From: JBEKHI01 sp050012355 | GTDB taxonomy: Bacteria; Actinomycetota; Actinomycetes; Streptosporangiales; Streptosporangiaceae | Assembly (NCBI GenBank): GCA_050012355.1 | Contig: JBEKHI010000015.1 | Location: forward strand, 1-42,883 | Direction: 5' to 3' | DNA length: 42,883 bases | Shown: piece after piece, positions 31,921-39,804 of the stretch | Position numbering within the stretch: the stretch's first letter is position 1 | How the letters are laid out: the number at the start of each line of letters is the position of its first letter | Translations under genes and position numbers: made by a program | The notes under the pieces: generated by a model | What the model saw: the letters and a program-made list of their open reading frames with translations, nothing else | The model's database searches: none | What the model was told of the DNA's origin: nothing

Positions 31921-32698
31921 CAGGTGACCGCCTCTCAAAGCCTCGAGGGCGCAACAACCTCACTGTACATCGGAGGTAGCTGGCTTCCCGGTGGGGGTAC
32001 CCGCGCCCTTGCGGCGCTAACCGCGCGACCCGCGACAGCAGGCGCGCGAGCTCGGCTGGCGCGGTGAACATGGGCCAGTGACCGGAGTCAATGTCGACAT
32101 AGGAGAGGTTGCCGCTCTTCGCCAGCTCGGTGACCTGGCCGCCGTCGATCCATTCCTTGGCCTGGGCCGGGGTGAACTCCGGGCAGACCAGCACCACCGG
32201 GATGTCGTGACGGCGTTCGTCCGCGTACTGGATCACTCCGTGGGCGACCCCTTCCGGTACCGGGATCGCGGCGGACTCGAAGGCCCGCTTCGCGACGTCG
32301 TCCAGGTCGGCCGAGTCCGGTCCTTCGAACGGGCCCCAGCCGGGGAATGCCATCGCACCGTCCTGGACGGGGAAGAAGTCGGCGTAGCGGGTGCCGCCTG
32401 AACCGGGAAAACCGCCGATGAGCGCGACCTTTCCGACCTTGTCCGGGCGGGCGTCGGCGGCGAGCCACGCCAGGCTGCAGGCAGCGGAATGTCCGGCAAC
32501 CAGGGGGTGCCCGGCGGCCGCGTCGACCGCCGCGAGCACGGTGGCGACCTGATCGGCGAGCGTCGCCGACGCGTTGCCGTCACCCTGGCCCGGCAGCGTG
32601 ACCGGCACGACGCGATGGCCGAGGGCCTCGAGCTCGGCGGCGACGCTATCCCAGGCGGACCCGTCCAGCCACAGGCCGCCGATTAGCAAGATGTCCAT
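31910..32698 (-). CDS. Alpha/beta hydrolase with C-terminal run-on
   Basis: The protein has about 262 residues: ILLIGGLWLDGSAWDSVAAE, the nucleophile elbow AGHSAACSLAW (Ser), VPVVLVCPEFTPAQAKEWID and the catalytic His in DIDSGHWPMFTAPAELARLL. This is a small RsbQ/esterase-like alpha/beta hydrolase. After the usual end at ELARLLSRVA it carries about 35 Arg-rich residues that overlap the redoxin start, possibly through loss of an earlier stop. It diverges from the WYL regulator 56 bp away, which is therefore its likely regulator. The substrate is not assigned. Confidence 0.87.
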   Translation of the reverse strand: MDILLIGGLWLDGSAWDSVAAELEALGHRVVPVTLPGQGDGNASATLADQVATVLAAVDAAAGHPLVAGHSAACSLAWLAADARPDKVGKVALIGGFPGSGGTRYADFFPVQDGAMAFPGWGPFEGPDSADLDDVAKRAFESAAIPVPEGVAHGVIQYADERRHDIPVVLVCPEFTPAQAKEWIDGGQVTELAKSGNLSYVDIDSGHWPMFTAPAELARLLSRVARLAPQGRGYPHREASYLRCTVRLLRPRGFERRSPDAF

Positions 32699-32754
32699 GG
32701 CGCCCGACGATAGCGTCCGTTCCGGACAATCGGCTTCCTGATTATGCTGCTTCC

Positions 32755-33723
32755 ATGAAAGCTGACCTGAGCCCGACCGGGCGGGCGCTCCGGGTGCTCG
32801 GGCTGCTGCAGGCCGAGCCAGGCATCACCGCCGGCCAGCTCGCGGCCCAGCTGGGCGTAACCGAACGCGCCGCCCGCCGCTACGTCGCGATCCTGCGCGA
32901 GGCCGAGATTCCCATCGAGTCGGCCCGCGGGCCTTACGGCGGGTACCGGGTCGGCCGCGGCATCCGGCTCCCGCCGCTAGTATTCAGCGCCGCCGAGGCG
33001 TTTGGCCTGGTCATGGCGGTACTGGACGGCAGCCACGCGGCGGCCGACGCCGACAATCCGGTCGGCGCGGCGCTGGGCAAGATCATCCGCGCGTTGCCGG
33101 AGAACGTCGGCAGGCAGGCCGACACCCTGCGCCGGCACGCCTCCGCCGCTCCCGACCGCGGCGCCGTGCGCCCGGGTACCGAGACCACCAGCGCTCTCGT
33201 CGCCGCCGTCGCCGCCCAGCGCCAGGTGAACATCAGCTACCGCAGCGAGTCAGGCAGGCAATGGGACGAGGACGTTGATCCATGGGCCGTCGTCGTGCGG
33301 CATAGCCGCTGGTACCTGCTGTGCCACTCCCATCGCGCCGACGCGGTCCGCGCCTACCGCATCGACCGGATCCAGTCGGTCGCCGAAGGCGACGAGCAGT
33401 TCCGCGCGCCCGATGACGTGGACTACGTGGACCTGCTGGAGCGGCACCTGGCCACCGGCTGGCAGTTCGAGACCAAGGTCGTGTTCGACGCGCCCCGCGA
33501 TGAGGTCGCCCGCTACGTCAGGCCGGCGATGGGCCGCCTGGAGTCCGTCGGGGACGGGCAGCGGTGCGTGCTGACCGGGACCACCAGCAACCCCGCGATG
33601 TATGCCGGGGAGTGGCTAGCCGCGATCCCGGTCCCGTTCCAGGTCGACGGCGGCGCCGAGCTCCGCGCCACCGTCGCGGCGGTCGCGGCCCGGCTGACGG
33701 CCGCCCTGGGTGTTAGTCCCTGA
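32755..33723 (+). CDS. WYL-domain transcriptional regulator (YafY type)
   Basis: The 322-residue protein has an N-terminal winged helix (GITAGQLAAQLGVTERAARRYV and GGYRVGRGIRLPPLVFS). A WYL domain in the middle has the diagnostic RHSRWYLLCHSHRADAVRAYR then IDRIQSV, and a WCX C-terminal domain ends the protein. WYL proteins sense ligands, often nucleotides or DNA ends, and regulate neighbouring or defence genes. It diverges from the alpha/beta hydrolase operon with 56 bp between starts, consistent with local control. Its stop overlaps the end of a minus-strand gene remnant by 11 bp. Confidence 0.9.
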   Translation: MKADLSPTGRALRVLGLLQAEPGITAGQLAAQLGVTERAARRYVAILREAEIPIESARGPYGGYRVGRGIRLPPLVFSAAEAFGLVMAVLDGSHAAADADNPVGAALGKIIRALPENVGRQADTLRRHASAAPDRGAVRPGTETTSALVAAVAAQRQVNISYRSESGRQWDEDVDPWAVVVRHSRWYLLCHSHRADAVRAYRIDRIQSVAEGDEQFRAPDDVDYVDLLERHLATGWQFETKVVFDAPRDEVARYVRPAMGRLESVGDGQRCVLTGTTSNPAMYAGEWLAAIPVPFQVDGGAELRATVAAVAARLTAALGVSP

Positions 33724-33838
33724 GCGCCGGATGCTCGGCCATCAGCAGCAGCGCGTCGAGCAGCCGCCACCAGTCCGCCTCCCCCGGGTCGGCGCCGAGC
33801 GTGCCGGCCAGCGTCGCCAGCGCGGTCACCAGCAGGCG
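33713..33838 (-). pseudogene. C-terminal remnant of an unidentified minus-strand gene
   Basis: Reading the minus strand to a TAA at 33713-33715 gives LLVTALATLAGTLGADPGEA followed by DWWRLLDALLLMAEHPALRD. This looks like a genuine amphipathic-helical protein end, unlike the Arg/Gln-rich plus-strand translation of the same DNA. At about 33838 it meets the truncated valS remnant on the opposite strand, and the frame beyond that is simply antisense to valS. I read it as the tail of a gene whose front was lost when the valS piece was joined. The family is unknown. Confidence 0.4.
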
Positions 33839-35159
33839 TTCGAGCGGCTTTGGCGCAGGCTCGGGTTGTCGGTGGACTGGTCGCTGACCTACACCACCAT
33901 CGGCCGGCGAGCGCGGCGCGTCTCGCAGCTCGGGTTCATCCGGTCGCTCGACCATCGCGACGCGCTGCTGCGGCGGGGCGAGGAGCTGCGCTGGCATCCG
34001 GCCTACATGAAGGTCCGCTACGACGACTGGGTGCGCGGCCTGACCAGCGACTGGCTGATCAGCCGGCAGCGGTTCTTCGGCGTGCCGTTCCCTGTCTGGT
34101 ATCCGCTGGACGCGGCGGGCTCGCCGGACTACTCGTCGCCCATCCTGGCGGCCGAGGATGCCCTGCCGGTCGACCCGCAGGCGACGGCGCCGCCCGGCTA
34201 TACCTCGGAGCAGCGCGGCGTTCCTGGTGGTTTCGCGGGCGACCCCGACATTATGGATACCTGGGCCACGTCGTCGCTCACCCCGCAGATCGTGTGCGGC
34301 TGGGAGAACGACCCCGCGCTGTACGCGCAGACGTTCCCGATGGACATGCGGGCGCAGGCGCACGAGATCATCAGGACCTGGCTGTTCGCCACCGTGTTGC
34401 GCGCCGAGGTGCTGGCGGGCGAGTTGCCCTGGCGGCACGCGGCGCTGTCGGGATGGATCCTTGACCCCGACCGCAAGAAGATGAGCAAGTCCAAGGGAAA
34501 CGTCGTGACGCCGATCGACCTCCTCGAGCGGTTCGGCTCCGACGCGGTGCGCTACTGGGCGGCGGGCGGCCGTCCCGGCACGGACACCGCGTTCGACCAG
34601 AGCGAGATGAAGGTCGGCCGGCGGCTGGCCACCAAGCTGCTGAACGCCAGCCGGTTCGTGCTCGGATTCGGTTCGGCTGGTTCCGAAGTCAGCGAGCCGC
34701 TCGACCTGGCGATGCTGGCCTCGCTGGATTCGGTAGTCGCCGCGGCGACCGCTGCTTTGGAGGACTTCGAGTACACCACGGCGCTGGAGGTCACCGAGCG
34801 GTTCTTCTGGTCGTTCTGCGACGACTACCTGGAGCTGGTCAAGCAACGCGCCTACTCCGCCGCCGACGATTCATCCGGGCAGTCGGCCCGGCTCGCGCTC
34901 CGGCTCGCGCTGTCTTCGCTGCAGCGGCTGTTCGCGCCGTTCCTGCCGTTCAGCGCCGAGGAGGCGTGGTCCTGGTGGCACGACGACTCGGTCCACACCA
35001 GCTCATGGCCGCTGCCGTCCGGGTGGGCTGGCGACGTGAGCTTGCTCGAAGGCGCGGGCACGGTCAGCGCCGACATCCGCGCGGCGGGCAACGTCGTCTC
35101 GCTGGCGTTTGAACCGGACGACCAGCCCGAACTGCTGGTGGATGTGACCCTGGAGTTAA
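33839..35159 (+). pseudogene. valS: Valyl-tRNA synthetase remnant without N-terminus or editing domain
   Basis: About 440 residues remain of the roughly 840 expected for this actinobacterial ValRS type. It begins inside the protein at FERLWRRLGLSVDWSLTYTT, so the HIGH half of the Rossmann fold is missing. After VSQLGFIRSL (near 33950) it jumps to DALLRRGEELRWHPAYMKVR, which normally follows the CP1 editing domain about 300 residues later. DWLISRQRFFGVPFPVWYPL, DIMDTWATSSLTPQI, the KMSKSKG loop and the anticodon-binding helices are intact. The C-terminal region is also shortened, and a one-base shift would place TAA at 35157-35159. The lack of any start or HIGH motif makes activity very unlikely. 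A full valS should exist elsewhere. Confidence 0.82.
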
Positions 35160-35205
35160 GCCCTAGGCTGTACGGTGGGCCTGGCACGGGAGGAAGGCAC
35201 GAACA

Positions 35206-35946
35206 TTGGACGCTGACAAGCAGCACTACGCGTACGCGCTGGAGGACCTTCCCGAGGATGTGCGGCAAGAAGCGGCCATGATCGCCGGGACGCAGCCTGG
35301 CCTGAGCCTCAGGCGGCGGATCCTGGACGAGGTCGAGACCGTCGGCCTTGACTCCTATGGCGCCCTCGAGCAAGTGCCGCTGCTGCGCTTCTTGGCGCAC
35401 TATCCGGTGACGCCCTATACCTACCGGCTTTCCGACCTGGTCTGGCGGGGGCAGCGGCCGAACGCCGACAAGCTGGCGGACCTGGCCAAGAGGCACCGTG
35501 TCACGATCAACCTGTGCGCCGAGATGCCCGACGGCGACGCCCCGGCGATAGCCCGGGCCGGGCTCGACGGGGTGTTGCGGACCCACCACATCCCGATCAC
35601 CGACATGGAGACGCCGAGCCTCGCTCAGCTAACCGAAATCCTGGACCTGCTGTCGGGGCCGGACGCGGAACCGACCTACGTGCACTGCGAGGCGGGCAAG
35701 GGGCGCACCGGCGTGGTGGTCGCGTGCTACCGGATGGCCGTGATGGGCTGGAGCGTCGCCGACGCGCTCACCGAAGCGGAGAACTTCGGCTGCTGCATAC
35801 CGGACCAGCAGGCGTTCATCCGGGAGTACGGCGAGATGCTGGCGGCCGGCTCCGCGCCCGGCCGGTACCCGCTGCGGCCGCTCGGCTCGGCCCGCCCGAC
35901 GCCGGCCGAGCTCACGGCGACCATCCACGCCTGCACTGATCCCTAG
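35206..35946 (+). CDS. Dual-specificity-type protein phosphatase
   Basis: The 246-residue protein starts at TTG 35206, about nine bases after GGGAGGAAGG. The P-loop HCEAGKGRTG has Cys161 and Arg167 (C-x5-R), and the likely general acid is Asp133 in PITDMETP. The core matches small DSP/PTP-like phosphatases; the extra 70 residues at the N-terminus are helical. It could act on phosphotyrosine, phosphothreonine or phosphoinositides. It follows the valS remnant and would be read from a promoter inside or just after it. It is convergent with the methyltransferase, overlapping by 4 bp. Confidence 0.85.
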   Translation: MDADKQHYAYALEDLPEDVRQEAAMIAGTQPGLSLRRRILDEVETVGLDSYGALEQVPLLRFLAHYPVTPYTYRLSDLVWRGQRPNADKLADLAKRHRVTINLCAEMPDGDAPAIARAGLDGVLRTHHIPITDMETPSLAQLTEILDLLSGPDAEPTYVHCEAGKGRTGVVVACYRMAVMGWSVADALTEAENFGCCIPDQQAFIREYGEMLAAGSAPGRYPLRPLGSARPTPAELTATIHACTDP

Positions 35947-36704
35947 GCGGATCTGCGGGCTTCGATCAGGAACCGGCGAGAGTAGGCGACGAACGGCCCG
36001 CTGGCCTGGATCCGCTCGTGCATCACGCTCAGGCGATCGCGGTACTTCTCGACGGTGAAGTCCGGGACGAACCAGATCACCTTGCGCAGAAAGTAGACCA
36101 TCGCCCCGACGTCGAAGAACTCCATCCTCAGCTCGGCGGTCCGCAAATCGACGACCTCCAGCCCGGCCCGCTCCGCTTCGGCCCGCGCCCGCTCCGGCTC
36201 GCGGGCGCCGCGCCCCAGCGGCTTCGGGCCGAGGAAGAAGTCATAGACCTGGTGGCCGCTGTCCGGACCGACTTGCTGGGAGAAGTACGTGCCGCCCGGC
36301 GCCAGCACGCGGGCGATCTCGCCCCAGTGGGCCCGCACCGGGTGCCTGCTGGTGACCAGGTCGAAGGTGCCGTCAGCGAACGGCAACGGCGGCCGGTCCT
36401 CGTCGGCGACCACGACCACACCCTTGTCGCGCAGGTTCTGCTGGGCGCGTTTGAGGTTCGGCGGCCAGGACTCGGTGGCGACCATGGCCTTGCCCGCCCG
36501 TTGCGGTACCCCGGCTAGCACCTCGCCGCCGCCGGTCTGGATATCCAGCGACAGCTGCGCCCGGCCGATCTGCTCGCCCATCAGCCGTTGGTAGCCCCAG
36601 GAGGGACGCTCCTCGGTGGCGCGGCCATCCAGCCAGGAAAAATCCCAGCCGGTGACGTCGACCGCGTCGGCCTCGGCGACAAGTTCCTCGAAGCTGGCTG
36701 TCAT
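35943..36704 (-). CDS. SAM-dependent methyltransferase
   Basis: The 253-residue protein has a Rossmann core: LDIQTGGGEVLAGVPQ (SAM loop, with Gln-Thr-Gly-Gly-Gly-Glu in place of the usual Gly-x-Gly-x-Gly), MVATESWPPNLKRAQQNL, PLPFADGTFDLVTSRHPV and IARVLAPGGTYFSQQVGP. This layout resembles actinobacterial methyltransferases annotated only as class I. The N-terminal 60 residues and the C-terminal KVIWFVPDFTVEKYRDRL are family-specific. Its ATG overlaps the MOSC stop by 4 bp, so both are made together. The target molecule is unknown. Confidence 0.85.
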   Translation of the reverse strand: MTASFEELVAEADAVDVTGWDFSWLDGRATEERPSWGYQRLMGEQIGRAQLSLDIQTGGGEVLAGVPQRAGKAMVATESWPPNLKRAQQNLRDKGVVVVADEDRPPLPFADGTFDLVTSRHPVRAHWGEIARVLAPGGTYFSQQVGPDSGHQVYDFFLGPKPLGRGAREPERARAEAERAGLEVVDLRTAELRMEFFDVGAMVYFLRKVIWFVPDFTVEKYRDRLSVMHERIQASGPFVAYSRRFLIEARRSA

Positions 36705-37384
36705 CTCACAGTCGCGGTACGGCGCCGGACGACGGACCTTTCCTCGTCCGGCAGGTCGTCGCCGGCGTCCAGCAGGCTGGGCAGCAGCTCCGATTCGGTC
36801 GTGAGGGCGCGGAATATCTGGCCGATGGTCACGTCGTGTTCTGGGCGCCTGATGACTTCGATGCGGTCTCCGACCTTGATCTCACCGGGGACGATCACCC
36901 GCAGGTAGGTGCCGGTGGCCCCGTGGATGGTAAATCGCTTCACCCACTTCGGTTCCCCCATCCGGTGCGCGAACGTGGCGCACGGGATGCGCGGCGAGGT
37001 CGCCTGCAGGACCGCGGTGCCGATCCGCCAGCGTTCACCGACCACCGCGTGCGTCAGGTCCAGGCCCTCGGTCGTCAGGTTCTCGCCGAACCGGCCGGAC
37101 GGCAGGTCGTAGCCGAGTTCCCGTTCCCACCAGTCCAGGTCCTCCCGCGCGTACGCGTACACAGCCTGGTCGGTGCCGCCGTGATGCTCGGTAGTACAGA
37201 CGTTGTCACCGGCGAGGCCGTTCGGATGCGGATGCCCGACCCGTTTGGGTCCCGGGTCGAAGACGGCCACTGGCCCGGTAACCGGCTGCTTCGCGATACC
37301 CGTCCGGCCCGTGTCATACGGCGTCGGGATGGTCTCGGCCGCCAGGTTCAGCGACAGCAGCACGCCGCTGCGTGATATCTCCAC
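36701..37384 (-). CDS. MOSC-domain protein
   Basis: The 227-residue protein starts at GTG 37384. It has GPKRVGHPHPNGLAGDNVCT, HHGGTDQAVYAYAREDLDWW, SGRFGENLTTEGLDLTHAVV and GERWRIGTAVLQATSPRIPC with the conserved cysteine, then VIVPGEIKVGDRIEVI. It resembles the YiiM-like stand-alone MOSC proteins, which are linked to molybdenum-cofactor sulfur transfer and to reduction of N-hydroxylated compounds (YiiM itself). A short unstructured tail is rich in Asp, Glu and Arg. It is the first gene of a two-gene operon with the methyltransferase. Confidence 0.88.
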   Translation of the reverse strand: MEISRSGVLLSLNLAAETIPTPYDTGRTGIAKQPVTGPVAVFDPGPKRVGHPHPNGLAGDNVCTTEHHGGTDQAVYAYAREDLDWWERELGYDLPSGRFGENLTTEGLDLTHAVVGERWRIGTAVLQATSPRIPCATFAHRMGEPKWVKRFTIHGATGTYLRVIVPGEIKVGDRIEVIRRPEHDVTIGQIFRALTTESELLPSLLDAGDDLPDEERSVVRRRTATVR

Positions 37385-37554
37385 AAACTGGAGCCTAAGG
37401 CCACGCGGCTACCTGGTGCTACGCAATAACCGGCTCGCCCGACTCCAGCGCGGCGGGGCACTGGCGCGTTTCACGCTTCTTGCTGTTATCAGATTAGGTT
37501 GTTACCTGAGTAAGACATCCGGGCGCGTCGCACTCGTCGGATAGTGTCCGTCAA

Positions 37555-37980
37555 GTGAAGTTCAGCCTCTGTATCCCTTACAAACTGCGCCTGGACAACA
37601 TCCGGCTCGCGTTCGAGGGACTGGCCAACCAGACCATGGACTCAGCGGAGTTCGAGATCCTGGTCGGGGCGATGGAGTACTCACGCGAGTACATCGACGT
37701 GTGCGAAGCGTTCGATGACCGGCTGAACATCGTCACGGTCATGTCCGCGCGGGACTTCTCGATTCCGGCGGCGCGGAACCTGGCGATGCGGCAGGCGACG
37801 GGTGAGGTCATCGTCCAGCTCGACGCCGACACGCTGCTGCCGCCAACGACGCTGGAGAGCCTGTACGACCGGTACTTCGCGTTCGGGCAGCGGGTCTGCG
37901 TGGCGGGCCAGGTGGTCGGCTACGACAACAACACCGGCGGCGACATCTCCGACGTGCGGGTTCTCTCCTACGAGGAGTAG
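37555..37980 (+). CDS. Glycosyltransferase family 2, N-terminal half (split gene)
   Basis: The 141-residue protein starts at GTG 37555. A nucleotide-sugar-binding GT-A fold is visible: KFSLCIPYKLRLDNIRLAFE, SIPAARNLAMRQATGEVIVQ and the metal-binding Asp90-Ala-Asp92 in LDADTLLPP. Reading ends at TAG 37978-37980, right where the family continues into an acceptor domain. The next ORF, 2 bp later in another frame, supplies that domain. GAGGAG at the end of this ORF is also a well-placed ribosome site for the second. It is either a frameshift or stop mutation, or two cooperating polypeptides. The 170-bp upstream gap is AT-richer and probably holds the promoter; GATAGT at 37540-37545 is a possible -10. 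Confidence 0.8.
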   Translation: MKFSLCIPYKLRLDNIRLAFEGLANQTMDSAEFEILVGAMEYSREYIDVCEAFDDRLNIVTVMSARDFSIPAARNLAMRQATGEVIVQLDADTLLPPTTLESLYDRYFAFGQRVCVAGQVVGYDNNTGGDISDVRVLSYEE

Positions 37981-37982
37981 CG

Positions 37983-38594
37983 ATGCTCACCCGCCCGGAT
38001 GGCCCGGGCGATCTGCGCGCCGGTGTCGAGCACCTGATCCCGTGGACGTTCGCCTGGACCGGGCTGCTCGCGCTGCCAACCGCCGCGGTCCGTGATCACG
38101 ACCTGTTCTTCGACGAGGGTTTCCGCGGCTGGGGAGCGGACGACCTGGAATGGGGATTCCGAATCTGCGCGAGCGGGATCCCGATCATCTTTCGCGAGGA
38201 CATTTGCGGGCTGCATCTGCCGCACGCCCGGAACTCGGGCGTTACCCTCACCGAGGCCAAGGCGAACTGGGGGCTGTTCCTGCGCAAGCACCCCGGGCCC
38301 GCGGTCGAGCTGGCCGCCGCGTTCGGCGACGTGGAGGCTAACGGGCTGTTTCGAGAGTTCACCCGAGAGCTTCGGGAGGTCAGCGGAGGCACCGGACTGT
38401 CACTGGTACGAGAGGGTGACACGCTGACGGTCGGCAGCCAGGCAGAGGGGCTGCCGCTCGCCGGACTGGCGATCCCCTACCGCGACGCCAGCATCGCCGA
38501 GTGCCGGATCCTCCCGACGATCGACGGATTTTCCGGCCGATTCCGCGACAAAATCCACGCCGAAGCGCGCCGCGTCGCCGTCCAGGTCCGCTGA
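37983..38594 (+). CDS. Glycosyltransferase C-terminal half (galactosyltransferase-like)
   Basis: The 203-residue protein starts at ATG 37983, five bases after GAGGAG. FAWTGLLALPTAAVRDHDLF leads to FFDEGFRGWGADDLEWGFRI, the Glyco_transf_7C-type motif of acceptor- and metal-binding residues in GT2/GT7 enzymes, then HLPHARNS and a helical tail. It completes the upstream ORF. Removing two bases (TA of the stop) would join SYEE to AMLTRPDG in frame. Part of this coding sequence (38309-38406) recurs at 39601-39708 at roughly 88% identity by eye. Alone it would lack the nucleotide-binding half. Confidence 0.78.
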   Translation: MLTRPDGPGDLRAGVEHLIPWTFAWTGLLALPTAAVRDHDLFFDEGFRGWGADDLEWGFRICASGIPIIFREDICGLHLPHARNSGVTLTEAKANWGLFLRKHPGPAVELAAAFGDVEANGLFREFTRELREVSGGTGLSLVREGDTLTVGSQAEGLPLAGLAIPYRDASIAECRILPTIDGFSGRFRDKIHAEARRVAVQVR

Positions 38595-38595
38595 C

Positions 38596-38659
38596 CGTTG
38601 CTGGTTGGTGCTGCACCAACCGCACTCTTGTCTGGGTAGTGCAGCACCGACCAGGAACG
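38596..38659. repeat. Long-hairpin element E1 (also likely two-way terminator)
   Basis: CTGGTTGGTGCTGCAC (38601-38616) and GTGCAGCACCGACCAG (38639-38654) pair at 15 of 16 positions, and the arms extend outward through CGTTG/GGAACG. The centre contains GCACTCTTG. It starts 2 bp after the glycosyltransferase stop and ends before the convergent HEPN/Abi gene. E3 shares its right half closely. Confidence 0.75.
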
Positions 38660-38679
38660 AGGCCTGGTCGCCGCGCCCT

Positions 38680-39348
38680 TCACGGCCGGGCGGCCAGGAC
38701 GTCGGAGATCCGGCTCGTCTGCCCGATCCAGGCTGCGGCAGCAGGGTCAACCCATCCGGAGATACGCAGAAGCTCTTTGTGCCGCGCGGCGATGTTCAGG
38801 GAGTGGACTGGTTCGTGGTGTGCGACGCGGTTGCGCATGGAGTGGAGCCGGTCGACCAGCGGATATACGTCCCCGCGTCGCTGGGAGCCGAGGTGGGGGA
38901 ACGCGCGCCGCAGAGCTGGTGCCCATAGCGTGCTCTGGTATTGCCCGGCCAGGATGTACCGCCAGAAACCGAATGTCAGCTCGGCGATCACCTTCCCGTG
39001 GACCTCCGGGTGTCTCCCATTGGCGGTGGCCTGTGCTCGAGCCCGGTCGATCTGATCGGCAAGCTTCTTGGACGTCCACGGCATCTTAGGATCCGCGTAC
39101 CAGCGTCCGTCTCCAGACAGCGCGATCCGGTGATAGGCGACGAGTTGCCTGTCCAGTGCGTTCCGCAGGATCACCTCGAATGCGCCGAGGCTTTCGTGCA
39201 AGGCACCGGAGATACGCGCATTCCACAGGTACAAGTCGGCCGCCCGCTCGCGCGAGCCTGCCGCTTGGGCGTACCGGTCGAACCGGCCTGGTGAGAGCAT
39301 GTGGCGCAGATCAGCCGCCGTCCACGATGTGTTAGGGGATGAATACAC
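38680..39348 (-). CDS. HEPN/Abi_2-like abortive-infection protein
   Basis: The protein has about 222 residues. WTAADLRHMLSPGRFDRYAQ, LYLWNARISGALHESLGAFE, VILRNALDRQL and TFGFWRYILAGQY follow the Abi_2/AbiD-AbiF pattern. RNRVAHHEPV near residue 183 is an R-N-x-x-x-H motif, the metal-independent RNase site of HEPN proteins. Abi_2 proteins stop phage growth, sometimes with an RNA partner. The start is uncertain: GTG 39348 lies nine bases after TATACC, suggesting a nearly leaderless message, and ATG 39300 is an alternative. It runs opposite to the flanking glycosyltransferase pieces and lies between hairpin repeats E1 and E3, so it looks like an inserted cassette. Confidence 0.8.
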   Translation of the reverse strand: MYSSPNTSWTAADLRHMLSPGRFDRYAQAAGSRERAADLYLWNARISGALHESLGAFEVILRNALDRQLVAYHRIALSGDGRWYADPKMPWTSKKLADQIDRARAQATANGRHPEVHGKVIAELTFGFWRYILAGQYQSTLWAPALRRAFPHLGSQRRGDVYPLVDRLHSMRNRVAHHEPVHSLNIAARHKELLRISGWVDPAAAAWIGQTSRISDVLAARP

Positions 39349-39505
39349 GACGAGCAGGGTATAGTGAATAGCGAAAACCCCGGAACGATCCCTACCGGCC
39401 GCAAGGTCAGGCATATCGCCGGGGTTACGTCTTTCCCGGACAAACGGCATCTGCGCGACTACAAGGCCGACTTTACCTGGACTAAGGGGCGGTACCGCGG
39501 TCGAC

Positions 39506-39569
39506 CGTTCCTGGGTAATGCGGCCCTGCCCCGACTCTTTTGCGGATAATGCCGCACCGCCCAGGAACG
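39506..39569. repeat. Long-hairpin element E3
   Basis: CGTTCCTGGGTAATGCGGC (39506-39524) and GCCGCACCGCCCAGGAACG (39551-39569) pair at 16 of 19 positions. The centre has CGACTCTTTTGCGGATAAT. Its right half, starting GACTCTT and ending CACCG-CCAGGAACG, matches E1. It is followed by GCC-AATGCG and then a 17-base match to the end of sufT. Confidence 0.75.
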
Positions 39570-39578
39570 GCCAATGCG

Positions 39579-39708
39579 CGTCAGACGTTGAAGCCCGCGG
39601 CTGAGGTGGGCCGCCGCGCTCGGCGACGTGGAGGCGAACCAGCTGTTTCGCGAGTTCACCCGGGAGCTTCAAGAGGTCAGCGGCGGCACCGGACTGTCAC
39701 TCCAATGA
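39579..39708. pseudogene. Hybrid scar: sufT tail-like fragment joined to a glycosyltransferase fragment
   Basis: CGTCAGACGTTGAAGCC (39579-39595) matches 41654-41670 over the sufT stop at 16 of 17 positions; on the minus strand it reads AAGFNV-stop. From 39601 to 39708 the plus strand encodes WAAALGDVEANQLFREFTRE then LQEVSGGTGLSLQ-stop, almost the same as residues in the glycosyltransferase half at 38309-38406. Neither piece has a start or a full domain. The two are back to back next to E3, as recombination between repeats would leave. Confidence 0.65.
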
Positions 39709-39804
39709 GGGGACCATGGGTCGCAGGTCACCGGCCCGGGTGACCGGGATCGCCCGGCCGACCGACTACCCCGGCCAGCTCCCTTCAATGGAGCCACACC
39801 ATGG

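Noticed and set aside
33839..34846. Minus-strand open frame opposite the valS remnant
   Set aside because: Only its last 40 or so residues look like protein; the rest is antisense to valS.
39364..39549. A 61-codon plus-strand ORF between the HEPN/Abi gene and E3
   Set aside because: It starts in the presumed Abi promoter, runs into the E3 hairpin, has no clear ribosome site and no recognisable fold. It cannot be excluded but is not supported.
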